NCBI RefSeq assembly: GCF_900109915.1 | Contig: NZ_FOBU01000002.1 | Coordinates: forward strand, 1,443,170 to 1,507,169 | Reading direction: 5' to 3' | Length of the DNA: 64,000 bases | From: Luteibacter sp. UNCMF331Sha3.1 | GTDB taxonomy: Bacteria > Pseudomonadota > Gammaproteobacteria > Xanthomonadales > Rhodanobacteraceae | Shown: positions 1-8,010 of the stretch, piece after piece | Layout of the letters: each line of letters begins with the position of its first letter | Position numbering within the stretch: position 1 is the first letter of the stretch | The notes under the pieces: generated by a model | Seen by the model: only the letters and a program-made list of their open reading frames with translations | What the model was told of the DNA's origin: nothing | Databases searched by the model: none | Made by a program: the position numbers and the translations under genes

Positions 1-61
1 GGGCCAGGCCATGTCTAATGGACCGGCCTGAATCGGGGCTTGCTTCACGGAGGGCCGTGTG

Positions 62-691
62 ATGCGCAAACTAACGTTACGCCTGACCGCCTGCCTTATT
101 TTCAGCTTACCTTTGGCCGCGATCGCAGGCGGCGGTCCGCTCGGCATCGACCACCGGGTGAGCTACGACAATCACGGAATCTGGAAGCGCACCTATCAGG
201 AACGCCTGCTGTACGGAAGCGTATTGGCCGTTGGGGCGGGCGCACTCGTCTTCGGCGCTGACGATGATGTCGGCGACACGTTCTGGAGGTCGACCGACGC
301 GATGGTCATCACGGCGGCTGCGACCACGACCATGAAGTACGCCTTTCGTCGCGAACGGCCGTCGGATACCGACAGTCCGGATCGTTGGTTCCGGTCCGGT
401 AGCGCACGGAGCTTTCCCAGCGGAGAAGTGGCTGCACTATCCGCGGCCGTGGTGCCTTTCATCGTCAAATACAGCGACGACTATCCCGTCGTCTACGCGC
501 TCGCTCTGTTGCCCGCATACGATGCGGTCGCCCGAGTCAAAGTGAGGGCTCACTGGCAGAGCGATGTCCTCGCGGGTGCTGCAATCGGCGTGAGCGTAGG
601 GATATGGGCAACCCGGAGGAGTGAGTCGCCCATTATCCTGGGGTGGCTGCCGGGAGGATTTCGCGTCGGGTTCGTGCACCGTTTTCGCTGA
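62..691 (+). CDS. Secreted/periplasmic PAP2-superfamily phosphatase
   Basis: A 209-residue protein with an N-terminal signal peptide (hydrophobic residues 8-22, likely cleavage after AIA). All three PAP2 signature blocks are recognisable. They are K92-x6-RP (KYAFRRERP), PSGE at 119-122 in place of the usual PSGH, and an R...H164xxxD168 block (RAHWQSD). PAP2 enzymes remove phosphate from lipid phosphates or undecaprenyl pyrophosphate on the outer face of the inner membrane; the substrate here is unknown. The general-acid His of block 2 is Glu122, which is unusual and may mark a subfamily. GTG at 59 directly precedes ATG 62 and could also start translation, since both follow the GGAGGG at 50-55. 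It is convergent with the serine hydrolase gene. Confidence 0.85.
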   Translation: MRKLTLRLTACLIFSLPLAAIAGGGPLGIDHRVSYDNHGIWKRTYQERLLYGSVLAVGAGALVFGADDDVGDTFWRSTDAMVITAAATTTMKYAFRRERPSDTDSPDRWFRSGSARSFPSGEVAALSAAVVPFIVKYSDDYPVVYALALLPAYDAVARVKVRAHWQSDVLAGAAIGVSVGIWATRRSESPIILGWLPGGFRVGFVHRFR

Positions 692-715
692 GGGGGTCCG
701 GCCCTGGTGCCGGTA

Positions 716-2218
716 TCACTGCCTGGCCTCGAGAGCTTTCAATCGAGACCTTGCGTGCTCATTGGTGCTGTCGAGAGCGACCGCTGCGGTGTAGCTGGCG
801 ATAGCGAGGTCAAACGCGTGCTTCGCTTCATAGCCTTCGCCGAGACTATCGTGAGCGTTGGAACTACCGGGCGTCAGCGACACGTTCAGGCTGAACACGG
901 CGATCGCCTGATCGACGTGCCCCGCATTCAGCAAGACACCGCCCCAGGCGTTGAGCTCCGACTCCGATATGGCGAACGTGGCGTCTTTCTGCTCGAGCCT
1001 CCGATACGCGGCAAGAGGTTCCTTGAAGTCGCTCTCCATCAAGGCGAGCCGAAGACGTTTCACCGGCATCGGAAGGCCCCCGCCATTGACCTCAAGGAGG
1101 TCAGGAAGGAACTGGCCGGCAATTTCGTCGACGAACTCTTCCGGATTCGCCCCCGCCAGGTTCGTCAGGACTATCACAGCGAGGTCATCGTGGGGATAGA
1201 CGAAGAAGGCCGTCCGGCGACCGCCAATACCCGCTGCCACGAGGTGACCACCGTGGTCGGACAGCGGCCACCCCATTCCCCAGGGAGTAGGGTGGCCATT
1301 GTTGAAATGCCCTGGGGACCACATCGTCTCGACAGCGGTGGGCGAAAGCAGCGTTCCGTTCTGCAGTGCGATGAGCCAGCGCGCAAGGTCCTCAGCCGAG
1401 GCATTCAGTCCGCCCGCGGTGCGAACGAAAGGCGAGAATTCATCGAAGGCGTGCTCCAACGGGCGTGTTCCTTCAGGACCGTCCACCGACCCGCCGACAT
1501 ACCGGTATAGCCGCGAGCGGCCGGGCATGATGGTCCGGGAATCTCCGAAAGCGGTAGAGCGCATGGCGGCCGGCGTGAATTGACGGGTTCGCATGAACTC
1601 GTCGAAGGGAACGCCTGAAACACGCTGGATGATTTTCCCCAGGATGACGTAGTTTGTCTGGTTGTAGCGGTACGACTGTCCCGCTGGAGCCTCGATCGGA
1701 CGCGCTGTGACCGTCTTCCAGGCGGAGTCTTCCGTTCCGTCTCCGACGAGCGAGCCCGTCCCCTGTCCTTTGGGCTGTTCGATGACATCGGGCAGTCCCG
1801 AAACGTGCGTCAGCAGTTGGGCAATGGTGACGTTCCGCCACGCCGCGGGAAGCCCTTCCAGATAGCGGGACGCCGGTGCGGAGAGCGATAGCTTGCCTCG
1901 CTCCACGAGCTGCATGATGGCCACCCCTGTGAACGCCTTCGTAGACGAGTTCAACGTAAAGATGGTTGTCGGTACGACCGGGCGGTTCGATTCCAGATCG
2001 GCGACACCGAACGCACGGTCGTACACCACGCGCCCATGCCTGATAACGACGGCCTGAAGCCCGGGAATCGCACGTTTCTTCATCTCGCTCTTCACGACGA
2101 CGTCGATGCGCGCCGCTTGATCCATGGACGATCGAGCGATGGGGGGAGCGCCGCCGATCGCCGGCGAAACGCAGGTGATGCCAGCGACGCAAATAAGCGC
2201 CCGCACGACAAGCTTCAT
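716..2218 (-). CDS. Secreted class C beta-lactamase-fold serine hydrolase with C-terminal TPR-like repeats
   Basis: A 500-residue protein with a signal peptide (about residues 1-23). The catalytic SxxK motif is S91-S-T-K94. The second motif reads YNQ rather than YxN (context RYNQTNY), and an HGG triad (DHGGH) stands for the third, KTG-like motif. This is the beta-lactamase family (Pfam PF00144), which includes esterases and D-amino-acid peptidases, so beta-lactam hydrolysis cannot be assumed. The last ~90 residues look like two TPR units (GHVDQAIAVF..., HAFDLAIASY...). The start at 2218 follows an AAAGGGG ribosome site. Its promoter carries a perfect 18-bp palindrome at the expected transcription start (separate entry), so it is probably repressed by a BlaI/MecI/CopY-family regulator. 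No such regulator gene lies in this window. Confidence 0.85.
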   Translation of the reverse strand: MKLVVRALICVAGITCVSPAIGGAPPIARSSMDQAARIDVVVKSEMKKRAIPGLQAVVIRHGRVVYDRAFGVADLESNRPVVPTTIFTLNSSTKAFTGVAIMQLVERGKLSLSAPASRYLEGLPAAWRNVTIAQLLTHVSGLPDVIEQPKGQGTGSLVGDGTEDSAWKTVTARPIEAPAGQSYRYNQTNYVILGKIIQRVSGVPFDEFMRTRQFTPAAMRSTAFGDSRTIMPGRSRLYRYVGGSVDGPEGTRPLEHAFDEFSPFVRTAGGLNASAEDLARWLIALQNGTLLSPTAVETMWSPGHFNNGHPTPWGMGWPLSDHGGHLVAAGIGGRRTAFFVYPHDDLAVIVLTNLAGANPEEFVDEIAGQFLPDLLEVNGGGLPMPVKRLRLALMESDFKEPLAAYRRLEQKDATFAISESELNAWGGVLLNAGHVDQAIAVFSLNVSLTPGSSNAHDSLGEGYEAKHAFDLAIASYTAAVALDSTNEHARSRLKALEARQ

Positions 2219-2231
2219 CGTTCAACCCCTT

Positions 2232-2278
2232 TGACTACACGTGTAGTCACGTATAGCCGTCGAGTTTGCCGAAGTCAA
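2232..2278 (-). promoter_or_regulatory. Sigma-70 promoter with BlaI/CopY-type palindromic operator
   Basis: Read on the minus strand: -35 TTGACT (2278-2273), a 17-base spacer, -10 TATACG (2255-2250), then directly the perfect 18-bp palindrome TGACTACACGTGTAGTCA (2249-2232). Its core TACA-N2-TGTA is the half-site arrangement known for CopY and BlaI/MecI repressors. The predicted transcription start falls inside the palindrome, and the hydrolase start codon is 13 bases beyond it. A repressor bound here would block initiation. The sites are seen directly; the regulator family is inferred from the core motif. Confidence 0.8.
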
Positions 2279-2453
2279 CATGACGTCCGGGCTGGCCCGC
2301 TTCAGATGACGAGCAGCGCGATCGGCGCCGTGGATACCAGGCCGTCAAGGCGAGCGTCCCGTCTGGACGGCTACCAGCCGGGGCCCGACGGCTCTTCATC
2401 CAGCGTTTTCACAAGTGTCGGGACAATGGCCTTTCGTCCCAGGAGACCGCTGC

Positions 2454-4073
2454 ATGAGTGACCCGACCGGGCGGGTGCCGACCCGCATCGAATACGAGGG
2501 AATGGACCATCCGGGAAGTGACATCTTCTTCGCGGCCGTCTCGACGACGCGCATGCCGATGATCGTCACCGACCCAAGAAAGCCGGACAACCCCATCATT
2601 TTTGCGAATCCCGCCTTTCTGCGAATGACGGGGTACTCGACCGACGAGCTCATCGGCCGGAACTGTCGGCTGCTGCAGGGCCCGGGAACCGACCGCGTGA
2701 CCATCGCGGCCATCCGCGATGCGGTCGCCGCCAAGCAGGAGATCGCCACCGAGATCCTTAACTACCGGCGCGATGGGTCGACGTTCTGGAACGCGCTTTT
2801 CGTTTCGCCTGTGTACGATGCCAAGGGCGAGGTGGTGTATTTCTTTGCATCGCAGCTCGATGTCAGCCGCCGACGCGATGCGGAAGATGCGCTGCGGCAG
2901 GCGCAGAAGATGGAAGCGCTCGGCCAGCTGACGGGCGGTATCGCGCACGACTTCAACAACCTTCTTCAGCTGATGATCGGCTACGTCGAATCCGTCGAGG
3001 TGGGTCTCACCCGGCCGGACATCGAGCGGGACAAGCTGCTGCGCTTCATCGCCGGCGCCAGGTCCGGCATCCAGCGCGCCTCGACGCTCACTTCCCAGCT
3101 CCTTGCTTTCTCGCGAAAGCAGACGCTGCAGGGCCGTATCGTCAATCCGAACCAGATTGTCGCGGACATGCAAGACATGCTCGCACGCTCCATTGGTGCC
3201 GACATCGAACTCGAACTCGATCTCGCTCAGGATACGCAGAACGCAAGGCTCGATCCGACGCAATTCGAAGTCGCGTTGATCAACGTGTCCATCAATGCGC
3301 GGGACGCGATGGAAGGCCGCGCCGGAAAGCGCCTGACGCTGCGCACCCGCAACGCGACGCCGCTCGAGATAAACAATCAAGGGGAGCTGGCCACGCGGGG
3401 CGGGGCGTTCGTGGCCATCGACGTCATCGACAACGGGGCGGGCATGACTCCGGAGGTTGCCGCCCGCGTGATGGATCCTTTCTTCACGACCAAGCCCGAA
3501 GGGAAGGGGACAGGTCTCGGCCTGTCGATGGTCTATGGCTTCGCGAAGCAATCGGGTGGCGCTGTCGCCATTTCTTCGGAAGAGGGCCGGGGAACGACGC
3601 TGACGATGTACTTCCCCGTTGCGGTGGAGCTCGATGACGGCCGCGGTCCGCAGCCGGTCCGCCGGATCGACCGGGCTTCCGACCGGGAAGGGCACGAGCG
3701 CGTCCTGGTCGTCGACGACAGGGAGGATCTTGCCGAGCTTGCAAGGATGATTCTCGAATCCCACGGATATCGGGTCGAGGCCTTTACGGACCCGCAAGCA
3801 GCGCTGCAACGCATCGCGGAGGATGCCCCGTTCGATATCCTCTTCACCGACATCGTCATGCCAGGCGACCTCAACGGCGTGTCGCTGGCCCGCAGGGCAA
3901 GGGCCATTCGCCCGGGGATGAAGGTGCTGCTGACGACCGGCTATGCATCGCAGTCACTTCAGCGCACCGATGCAGGGGGCATCGCGTTCGATGTGCTGAG
4001 CAAGCCGTATTCCCGCACGGATCTTTTGCGGAAGATCCGCTTCGTACTCGATGGGCCGACCGGTGTCAGCTGA
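2454..4073 (+). CDS. LOV-domain blue-light hybrid histidine kinase (LOV-HisKA-HATPase-REC)
   Basis: A 539-residue soluble protein. Residues ~20-135 form a PAS/LOV domain with the photoactive motif GRNCRLLQGP, where Cys71 is the residue that forms the flavin-C4a adduct. The conserved Gln of the last strand is also present (FFASQLDVS). A HisKA domain follows with H165 in the HDFNNLL motif. Next come an HATPase_c domain with N-box (NVSINARDAM), NGAGM and GTGLGLSM boxes, and a receiver domain with VVDD, D466 and K (SKPYS). LOV kinases change autophosphorylation when FMN absorbs blue light. ATG 2454 was chosen because AGGAG stands 8 bases upstream; an in-frame ATG at 2415 lacks a ribosome site. 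The EAL gene lies 227 bases downstream on the same strand. Confidence 0.92.
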   Translation: MSDPTGRVPTRIEYEGMDHPGSDIFFAAVSTTRMPMIVTDPRKPDNPIIFANPAFLRMTGYSTDELIGRNCRLLQGPGTDRVTIAAIRDAVAAKQEIATEILNYRRDGSTFWNALFVSPVYDAKGEVVYFFASQLDVSRRRDAEDALRQAQKMEALGQLTGGIAHDFNNLLQLMIGYVESVEVGLTRPDIERDKLLRFIAGARSGIQRASTLTSQLLAFSRKQTLQGRIVNPNQIVADMQDMLARSIGADIELELDLAQDTQNARLDPTQFEVALINVSINARDAMEGRAGKRLTLRTRNATPLEINNQGELATRGGAFVAIDVIDNGAGMTPEVAARVMDPFFTTKPEGKGTGLGLSMVYGFAKQSGGAVAISSEEGRGTTLTMYFPVAVELDDGRGPQPVRRIDRASDREGHERVLVVDDREDLAELARMILESHGYRVEAFTDPQAALQRIAEDAPFDILFTDIVMPGDLNGVSLARRARAIRPGMKVLLTTGYASQSLQRTDAGGIAFDVLSKPYSRTDLLRKIRFVLDGPTGVS

Positions 4074-4300
4074 GCGTAGCCAGGTAACGGGCGCTCCTTC
4101 GAGACTACCGAGTTCATGACGACGGCCCGTGACGGTGGCGCGAAACCAAGCGACCGGCCTGGCGAGTCGCTAGCCATCGGCATCACTGAAATGTCTATAG
4201 ACTCGTCCCATGGTGCAGGTAAATCAGACCGCTTACGCAACAAGATTATAGATTTTGCTGACGCCGCCGAGACAGAGTAGGGGCAGACAGGGGAGGCAGC

Positions 4301-5098
4301 ATGGGGCATCAGGTCACCTGCGGGGCATGTCGGAATGGTTCCGGGTTCGAACAGGCCATCGCCATGGCGTTTCAGCCCATCGTCGACGTGGCAACGCAGA
4401 CCGTGTTCGCACATGAAGCGTTGGTCCGAGGCGCCGATGGCTCCTCCGCGCAAGACATTCTTGCCGCGGTAGATCCCGGCAATCAGTATGCGTTCGACCA
4501 GGCCTGTCGCGTCCGGGCGCTCGAGTGCGCGGTCGAAGCGTCCTTGCCAGCGTCCGTGTCGATCAATTTTCTGCCTAACGCGGTTTACAACCCGGACCAT
4601 TGCTTACGCGCGACACTCATCGCCGCGGAGCGCGTCCACTGGCCGCTGACCAAAATTATCTTCGAGGTTACCGAGCACGAGGTCATCACTGACCACGTCC
4701 ACCTCCTGAGCATCTTGCGGACGTATCGAGAACGGGGGTTCCAGACCGCCATCGACGATTTCGGCGCGGGATACGCCGGCCTCAACCTGCTGGCGGACTT
4801 CCAGCCCGACTTGCTGAAGCTGGATATCGGCCTCATCCGCCGCGTCGATACCGACCGCGTCCGGCAGCGCATCCTTCTTCATACCGTCCGCATGTGTGAG
4901 GACTTGAATATCCGGGTCATTGGCGAAGGGGTCGAGACGATGGACGAGAGTCGAGTGCTATGCGACATGGGCGTGATCTTGCAGCAGGGATATCTGTTCG
5001 CCCGTCCTGCGTTCGCGCCGTTGCCGCCAGTTTCCTATCCTGTAGATCATTGTTTGGATACTGGATCGGTATCGTTAGGCCGTGGCACGGGCTCGTAG
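4301..5098 (+). CDS. EAL-domain cyclic-di-GMP phosphodiesterase
   Basis: A 265-residue single-domain protein starting after AGGGGAGG. The EAL signature (residues 39-41) and the catalytic and metal-site motifs look complete: NFLPN, FEVTEHE, DDFGAGY, KLDIGLIR, GEGVET and QGYLFARP. It should therefore hydrolyse c-di-GMP to pGpG in the cytoplasm. A short N-terminal CxxC (CGAC) precedes the domain. There is no sensory domain of its own, so an input probably comes from a partner. The upstream LOV kinase is an obvious candidate, though the two genes are separated by 227 bases and may have separate promoters. Confidence 0.92.
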   Translation: MGHQVTCGACRNGSGFEQAIAMAFQPIVDVATQTVFAHEALVRGADGSSAQDILAAVDPGNQYAFDQACRVRALECAVEASLPASVSINFLPNAVYNPDHCLRATLIAAERVHWPLTKIIFEVTEHEVITDHVHLLSILRTYRERGFQTAIDDFGAGYAGLNLLADFQPDLLKLDIGLIRRVDTDRVRQRILLHTVRMCEDLNIRVIGEGVETMDESRVLCDMGVILQQGYLFARPAFAPLPPVSYPVDHCLDTGSVSLGRGTGS

Positions 5099-5259
5099 TC
5101 TGCACGCAGCCTGACCATCACGCCGAATCAAGGTGTCTTGCGCGGGCCGTCGTCGACAGAGCCAATGTGGAGCAGGGCGGTCACGCATGGCTTCGAGTTT
5201 GGGGAGCATGGGCGATCCGGGTCCTGGTCGATGCGCACACCGCAACTGGCAGCGCATGA

Positions 5260-5403
5260 GCATGCGGTTCGATCGAGTCGGTACAAACCTATGTGACGGA
5301 CGGCGAACGCATCCGACACATTCACGTGCAACGAAACCCGGTCAAGTTAGGGCGCATCGTGTCTCCGGATACGGTGGCCTATCCTTGGCGGGATTCGGTC
5401 TGA
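5260..5403 (+). pseudogene. Possible 3' fragment of an ECF41-like sigma factor or SnoaL-fold protein
   Basis: This open segment ends at TGA 5401-5403 and is preceded by an in-frame stop at 5257. It encodes about 47 residues, including TYVTDGERIRHIHVQRNPVK. The TDG-ERIR-x4-V-RNPxKL pattern resembles the C-terminal tail of ECF41-type sigma factors, which end in a SnoaL-like domain. No start codon or upstream domain is present, so it is a remnant at best. The rest of 5099-5508 holds no gene I can support. Confidence 0.3.
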
Positions 5404-5508
5404 CAAGAGGTGCGTGGCGGCGGAGACGCAGCTGCGCCGCAGGGCGGCGTGCGGGGATGAGCCCGATCACGGCCCTTTTTTCACCCACCAAGGAAGACGA
5501 CATGCGGC

Positions 5509-5769
5509 TTGATTCGAAGCGTTGCGGATCAAGCAATCGTGAGATCAGTTGAGCGCTCGGTGAAGCCTGCTTCGATCGTTGATACGATTAGGAATCCGCT
5601 CAAGGTTACTGATGTCAAGTATGGCGCTGCAGGGCGACCGAGCATCAAAGCGATTGGAGCAAAAGCAACCGTGACTATCAACCCGGATACCGGAAAAATC
5701 GTCACAGTGAATCCTACAAGGTCCAAGTTGGCCAATAGACTTATCCGAGAGAAGGGCGCGTCGGAATGA
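5509..5769 (+). CDS. Orphan polymorphic-toxin tip domain (BECR-type RNase-like), possibly broken at its 5' end
   Basis: An 86-residue product from TTG 5509; the frame is open back to 5461. The region VDTIRNPLKVTDVKYGAAGR followed by ATVTINPDTGKIVTVNPT resembles the C-terminal nuclease tips of CdiA/Rhs-type polymorphic toxins. The His usually found in the first helix of such tips (HAIxR) appears as Gln (QAIVR), which may inactivate it. A strongly SD-preceded ATG at 5502 (AAGGAAG, 5-base spacing) lies in another frame and stops at 5552. A single-base indel may therefore have separated the real start from this domain. The gene overlaps the downstream immunity-like gene (ATGA). It is much less GC-rich than its surroundings, which suggests transfer. 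Confidence 0.5.
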   Translation: MIRSVADQAIVRSVERSVKPASIVDTIRNPLKVTDVKYGAAGRPSIKAIGAKATVTINPDTGKIVTVNPTRSKLANRLIREKGASE

Positions 5770-6008
5770 AGGTTTTTATTTCGACCGAACAGCTTCATTT
5801 ACTTGAAATGGCCGATGAAACAAAGCCCTTCTTGCCGCAGCTACTCGTCCGTCACCCAGAACTAGCCATACAGGGCGACGATGACTTGATTAACGATTTC
5901 AGTTCCGCTTGTGAGGACTTGCTAAATCGAATCGGGTTCGACGAAAGCTACAATCCGAACGCCGATGGCCGACTCCTCGAGAAGCTAATTGATGACCTCT
6001 TCGAGTGA
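5766..6008 (+). CDS. Putative cognate immunity protein
   Basis: An 80-residue acidic protein (many Asp/Glu, pI evidently low) with no signal peptide or membrane segment. Its ATG overlaps the TGA of the toxin-like gene (ATGA), so the pair is translationally coupled, as is normal for toxin-immunity genes. I recognise no specific immunity family; the function is inferred from position, size, acidity and low GC. If the toxin is dead, this would be an orphan immunity gene that could still protect against toxin from relatives. Confidence 0.5.
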   Translation: MKVFISTEQLHLLEMADETKPFLPQLLVRHPELAIQGDDDLINDFSSACEDLLNRIGFDESYNPNADGRLLEKLIDDLFE

Positions 6009-6182
6009 CGAGTCGCAACCTTCAGCCAGGCAGAAACAATCCATATAGCCAACACGAGGCGTACTAGCCTGACGAGAACGTGCCCGCCGACGCCATGATG
6101 GGCGGCTTGAGGGTAGCTCAGAGCCCGCAGTTCAGAATGCTTTTAGATCCCGCGACCAAGCGCTCAGGCGAAAGCGCGGGGA

Positions 6183-7042
6183 TTAGGGATGGTTATCGGG
6201 GGTATGCACGCGCCCGCCGCCTCCATTGAACAGCGGGGGAGCGCCGCCCTTGGCGGGTTTCGCGTGGATCGTCTTGTGCTCTTCGTCGATGGTTTCAATG
6301 ACCCAGGTCCGACCTCCGAACAGGATGCGTTGACCAAGCGTCATCATTTGCGAGACAGGTATCGTTCCCAATGTTTTGCCGCCGGAAACGATGCGGAACT
6401 CTTCGTCGCTGGAGAACGCCGCATAGAACGAATAATGGTTGACGATCTTGTCGCCTATGCGACCGTGAAGCAGCAGACCGGAGTGATCCTGTGTCAAGAT
6501 CTCTTCTTGTCCCAGGGTGCGAAGTAGTTCGGCAAAGGCGTCTTTAAACACCCGCTCGAATGGACCGGGCGGGGCGCATAGAAGGCGGAACGCTCGAGCC
6601 GCCTGAAGACCACCATATTGCGCGATGGAAGAGAGGAGCTGCTGCACTAGTGTGGAGTAGTGCGCCCCATGGGCGGCAGGTGGCTCGAACCAGTTTTCCA
6701 GCAAAAGCGAGATAACGGCCGCCGTCTGCACCGTGTCGAGTCGAAGTCGCGTTTCCAAGTCAGCCTTCTCATCCAGGGCGTCTTCAATCATATAGCCGCG
6801 GAGGATTGCAGGTTCGCCTTCGCGTCGGCCGGAGCGCCCCAGCCGTTGGCGGAGGCTTGCACGGACGGCGGTGTGCCTATGTGCACTATGCTTTTAACCG
6901 CACCAATATCGATGCCCAGCTCCAACGTACTCGTGCAAACGGCAGTTGCCGCGCGGTCACGTTGCTTCAGTGCAGCCTCGGTTTCGTAGCGGATTTCCTT
7001 CGAGAGATTACCGTGGTGCGGCCAGAACTCTTTGTCGACTCG
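6183..7042 (-). pseudogene. 3' half of an Lhr-like DEAD/DEAH helicase, frameshifted and 5'-truncated
   Basis: Minus-strand homology begins near 7042 (VDKEFWPHHGNLSKEI) and runs through a helicase C-terminal domain (VCTSTLELGIDIGAVKS, then VHIGTPPSV). At about 6858-6859 the frame changes by one lost base and continues as SLRQRLGRSGRREGEP, which is helicase motif VI. It then passes into the Lhr-type C-terminal beta-rich domain (GRIGDKIVNHYSFY, GTIPVSQ, GQRILFGGRTW) up to a stop at 6183. The N-terminal ATPase half is absent and the C-terminus ends abruptly after GGGGRVH. A 202-residue ORF starting at 6791 covers only the tail. Such helicases are often cargo of defence islands, but nothing else here identifies a system. 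Confidence 0.75.
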
Positions 7043-7058
7043 GGTCGCCGTGCCGTCG

Positions 7059-7097
7059 CGACACCGTTAATGTGGGCCCTAGCCAGAGACGGTGTCG
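7059..7097. repeat. 9-bp inverted repeat at the helicase breakpoint
   Basis: CGACACCGT (7059-7067) and ACGGTGTCG (7089-7097) are perfect inverted copies separated by 21 bases. They lie just upstream of where helicase homology begins. They could be a hairpin or a leftover element end; I see no transposase beside them. Confidence 0.4.
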
Positions 7098-7239
7098 TCT
7101 AAAATTGTGCACCGATCAATCCAGCCTCGGGAGCAAAATCAACCACCGAGCTCGGAGTCGATGTGGGTCGACTTTCTCGAGGAGAGGCCAGTCACATAAC
7201 GTCGTTCGACCCCCGATGGCTGCGTTGGAAGAAGAATCC

Positions 7240-7560
7240 GTGAAGCCTGATATGAGACACATTGAAGAACTACATGCCCAGCTGTCTGCGTTGCTGGATA
7301 AAGACACTTCGACTAAAGAGAGCCTACGCGAGTGGTATATCGAGGCGCGCCATGTCCAAGATTCGCTGACCTCCGTTGGCGAACTGGGACCGCTTGTGCC
7401 CGAGATGATTTGGCACTACTTGGCGGACGCGGATATAAGGTCCAAGGACTCGAATTATCGGACGCAGCAGGAGGCGTTCATCCGTGCTTTCGTGAGGCTT
7501 CTGGAGACGGGGGAGATTCCGGACGAGGCGGACGTCCGAACTCTTGCTGCTGACCCATAA
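7240..7560 (+). CDS. Hypothetical protein
   Basis: A 106-residue product if translation starts at GTG 7240, which follows GGAAGAAG with 5-base spacing. In-frame ATGs at 7216 and 7252 are alternatives. The sequence is mostly helical and amphipathic (HIEELHAQLSALLDKD..., LREWYIEARHVQDSL...), with no signal peptide or membrane segment. I do not recognise the family. It sits in the low-GC scar between the helicase remnant and another unknown gene, so it may be island cargo. Confidence 0.5.
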   Translation: MKPDMRHIEELHAQLSALLDKDTSTKESLREWYIEARHVQDSLTSVGELGPLVPEMIWHYLADADIRSKDSNYRTQQEAFIRAFVRLLETGEIPDEADVRTLAADP

Positions 7561-7666
7561 CCAATGAGCAGCGGCCTTCCAAGTCGCGCCACCAATGGTG
7601 GGGGCGCTTGCCATTGACGCGATCGGGCCATTGGCAAAGGTCAGCGCAGCCTCGGCGATCAGCATG

Positions 7667-7924
7667 CTAGCGCGTGTGTTGCCGACGCGGCAGTCTAAGG
7701 GCGTTGATGTGGATGCCGTCTCGGATCGAGCGGCCCGGTGGTGCGAGGTACTGCTGCACGATCCGCCAGCCTCGCCATCGATCCGTCTGTATGGACTGGT
7801 TGCCGCCCCAAGCGGCCCGGAACCAATCCTCGATATCGTTCAGGGGAATGCGCCGACCCGTGGGCTGGATCAGCGCGCAGTCCTCAAGCTGCCATTGCCG
7901 GGGCGGCATGCGCCGTCTCGGCAT
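7667..7924 (-). CDS. Hypothetical small Arg/Trp-rich protein
   Basis: An 85-residue product starting at ATG 7924, preceded by GGAGG at 5-base spacing; an upstream in-frame ATG at 7936 overlaps that site and is less likely. It is rich in Arg and Trp (MPRRRMPPRQWQ, DRWRGWRIVQQYL). I know of no assigned function for it. Proteins of this look occur on integrated elements of Xanthomonadales, but that is an impression rather than evidence. A symmetric AT-rich repeat lies 87 bases upstream (8011-8026). Confidence 0.45.
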   Translation of the reverse strand: MPRRRMPPRQWQLEDCALIQPTGRRIPLNDIEDWFRAAWGGNQSIQTDRWRGWRIVQQYLAPPGRSIRDGIHINALRLPRRQHTR

Positions 7925-8010
7925 GAAAGCCTCCATTTGAGCGGGCGCGTAGGGTGCGCCGGGTGCGCCGGAGGGCCTTCAATGCTGCGAAGGCGTTTCG
8001 TCCAAGTAGA

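Noticed and set aside
716-2218. True class C beta-lactamase (ampC)
   Set aside because: The YxN motif is altered and the protein has a TPR tail and extra length, so only the broader serine-hydrolase family is supported.
4247-4252. TATAGA as a -10 element for the EAL gene
   Set aside because: The stretch is AT-rich and well placed, but no acceptable -35 lies 16-18 bases upstream, so I did not list a promoter.
5133-5552. 139-residue plus-strand ORF before the toxin-like gene
   Set aside because: Arg/Gly-rich, no domain, and in a different frame from the fragment at 5260-5403. Only its last 16 codons (ATG 5502) have a ribosome site.
6110-6180. tRNA-like stretch (GGGTAGCTCAGAGC)
   Set aside because: Resembles a D-arm by chance. 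No acceptor or anticodon stem and no T-arm can be folded around it.
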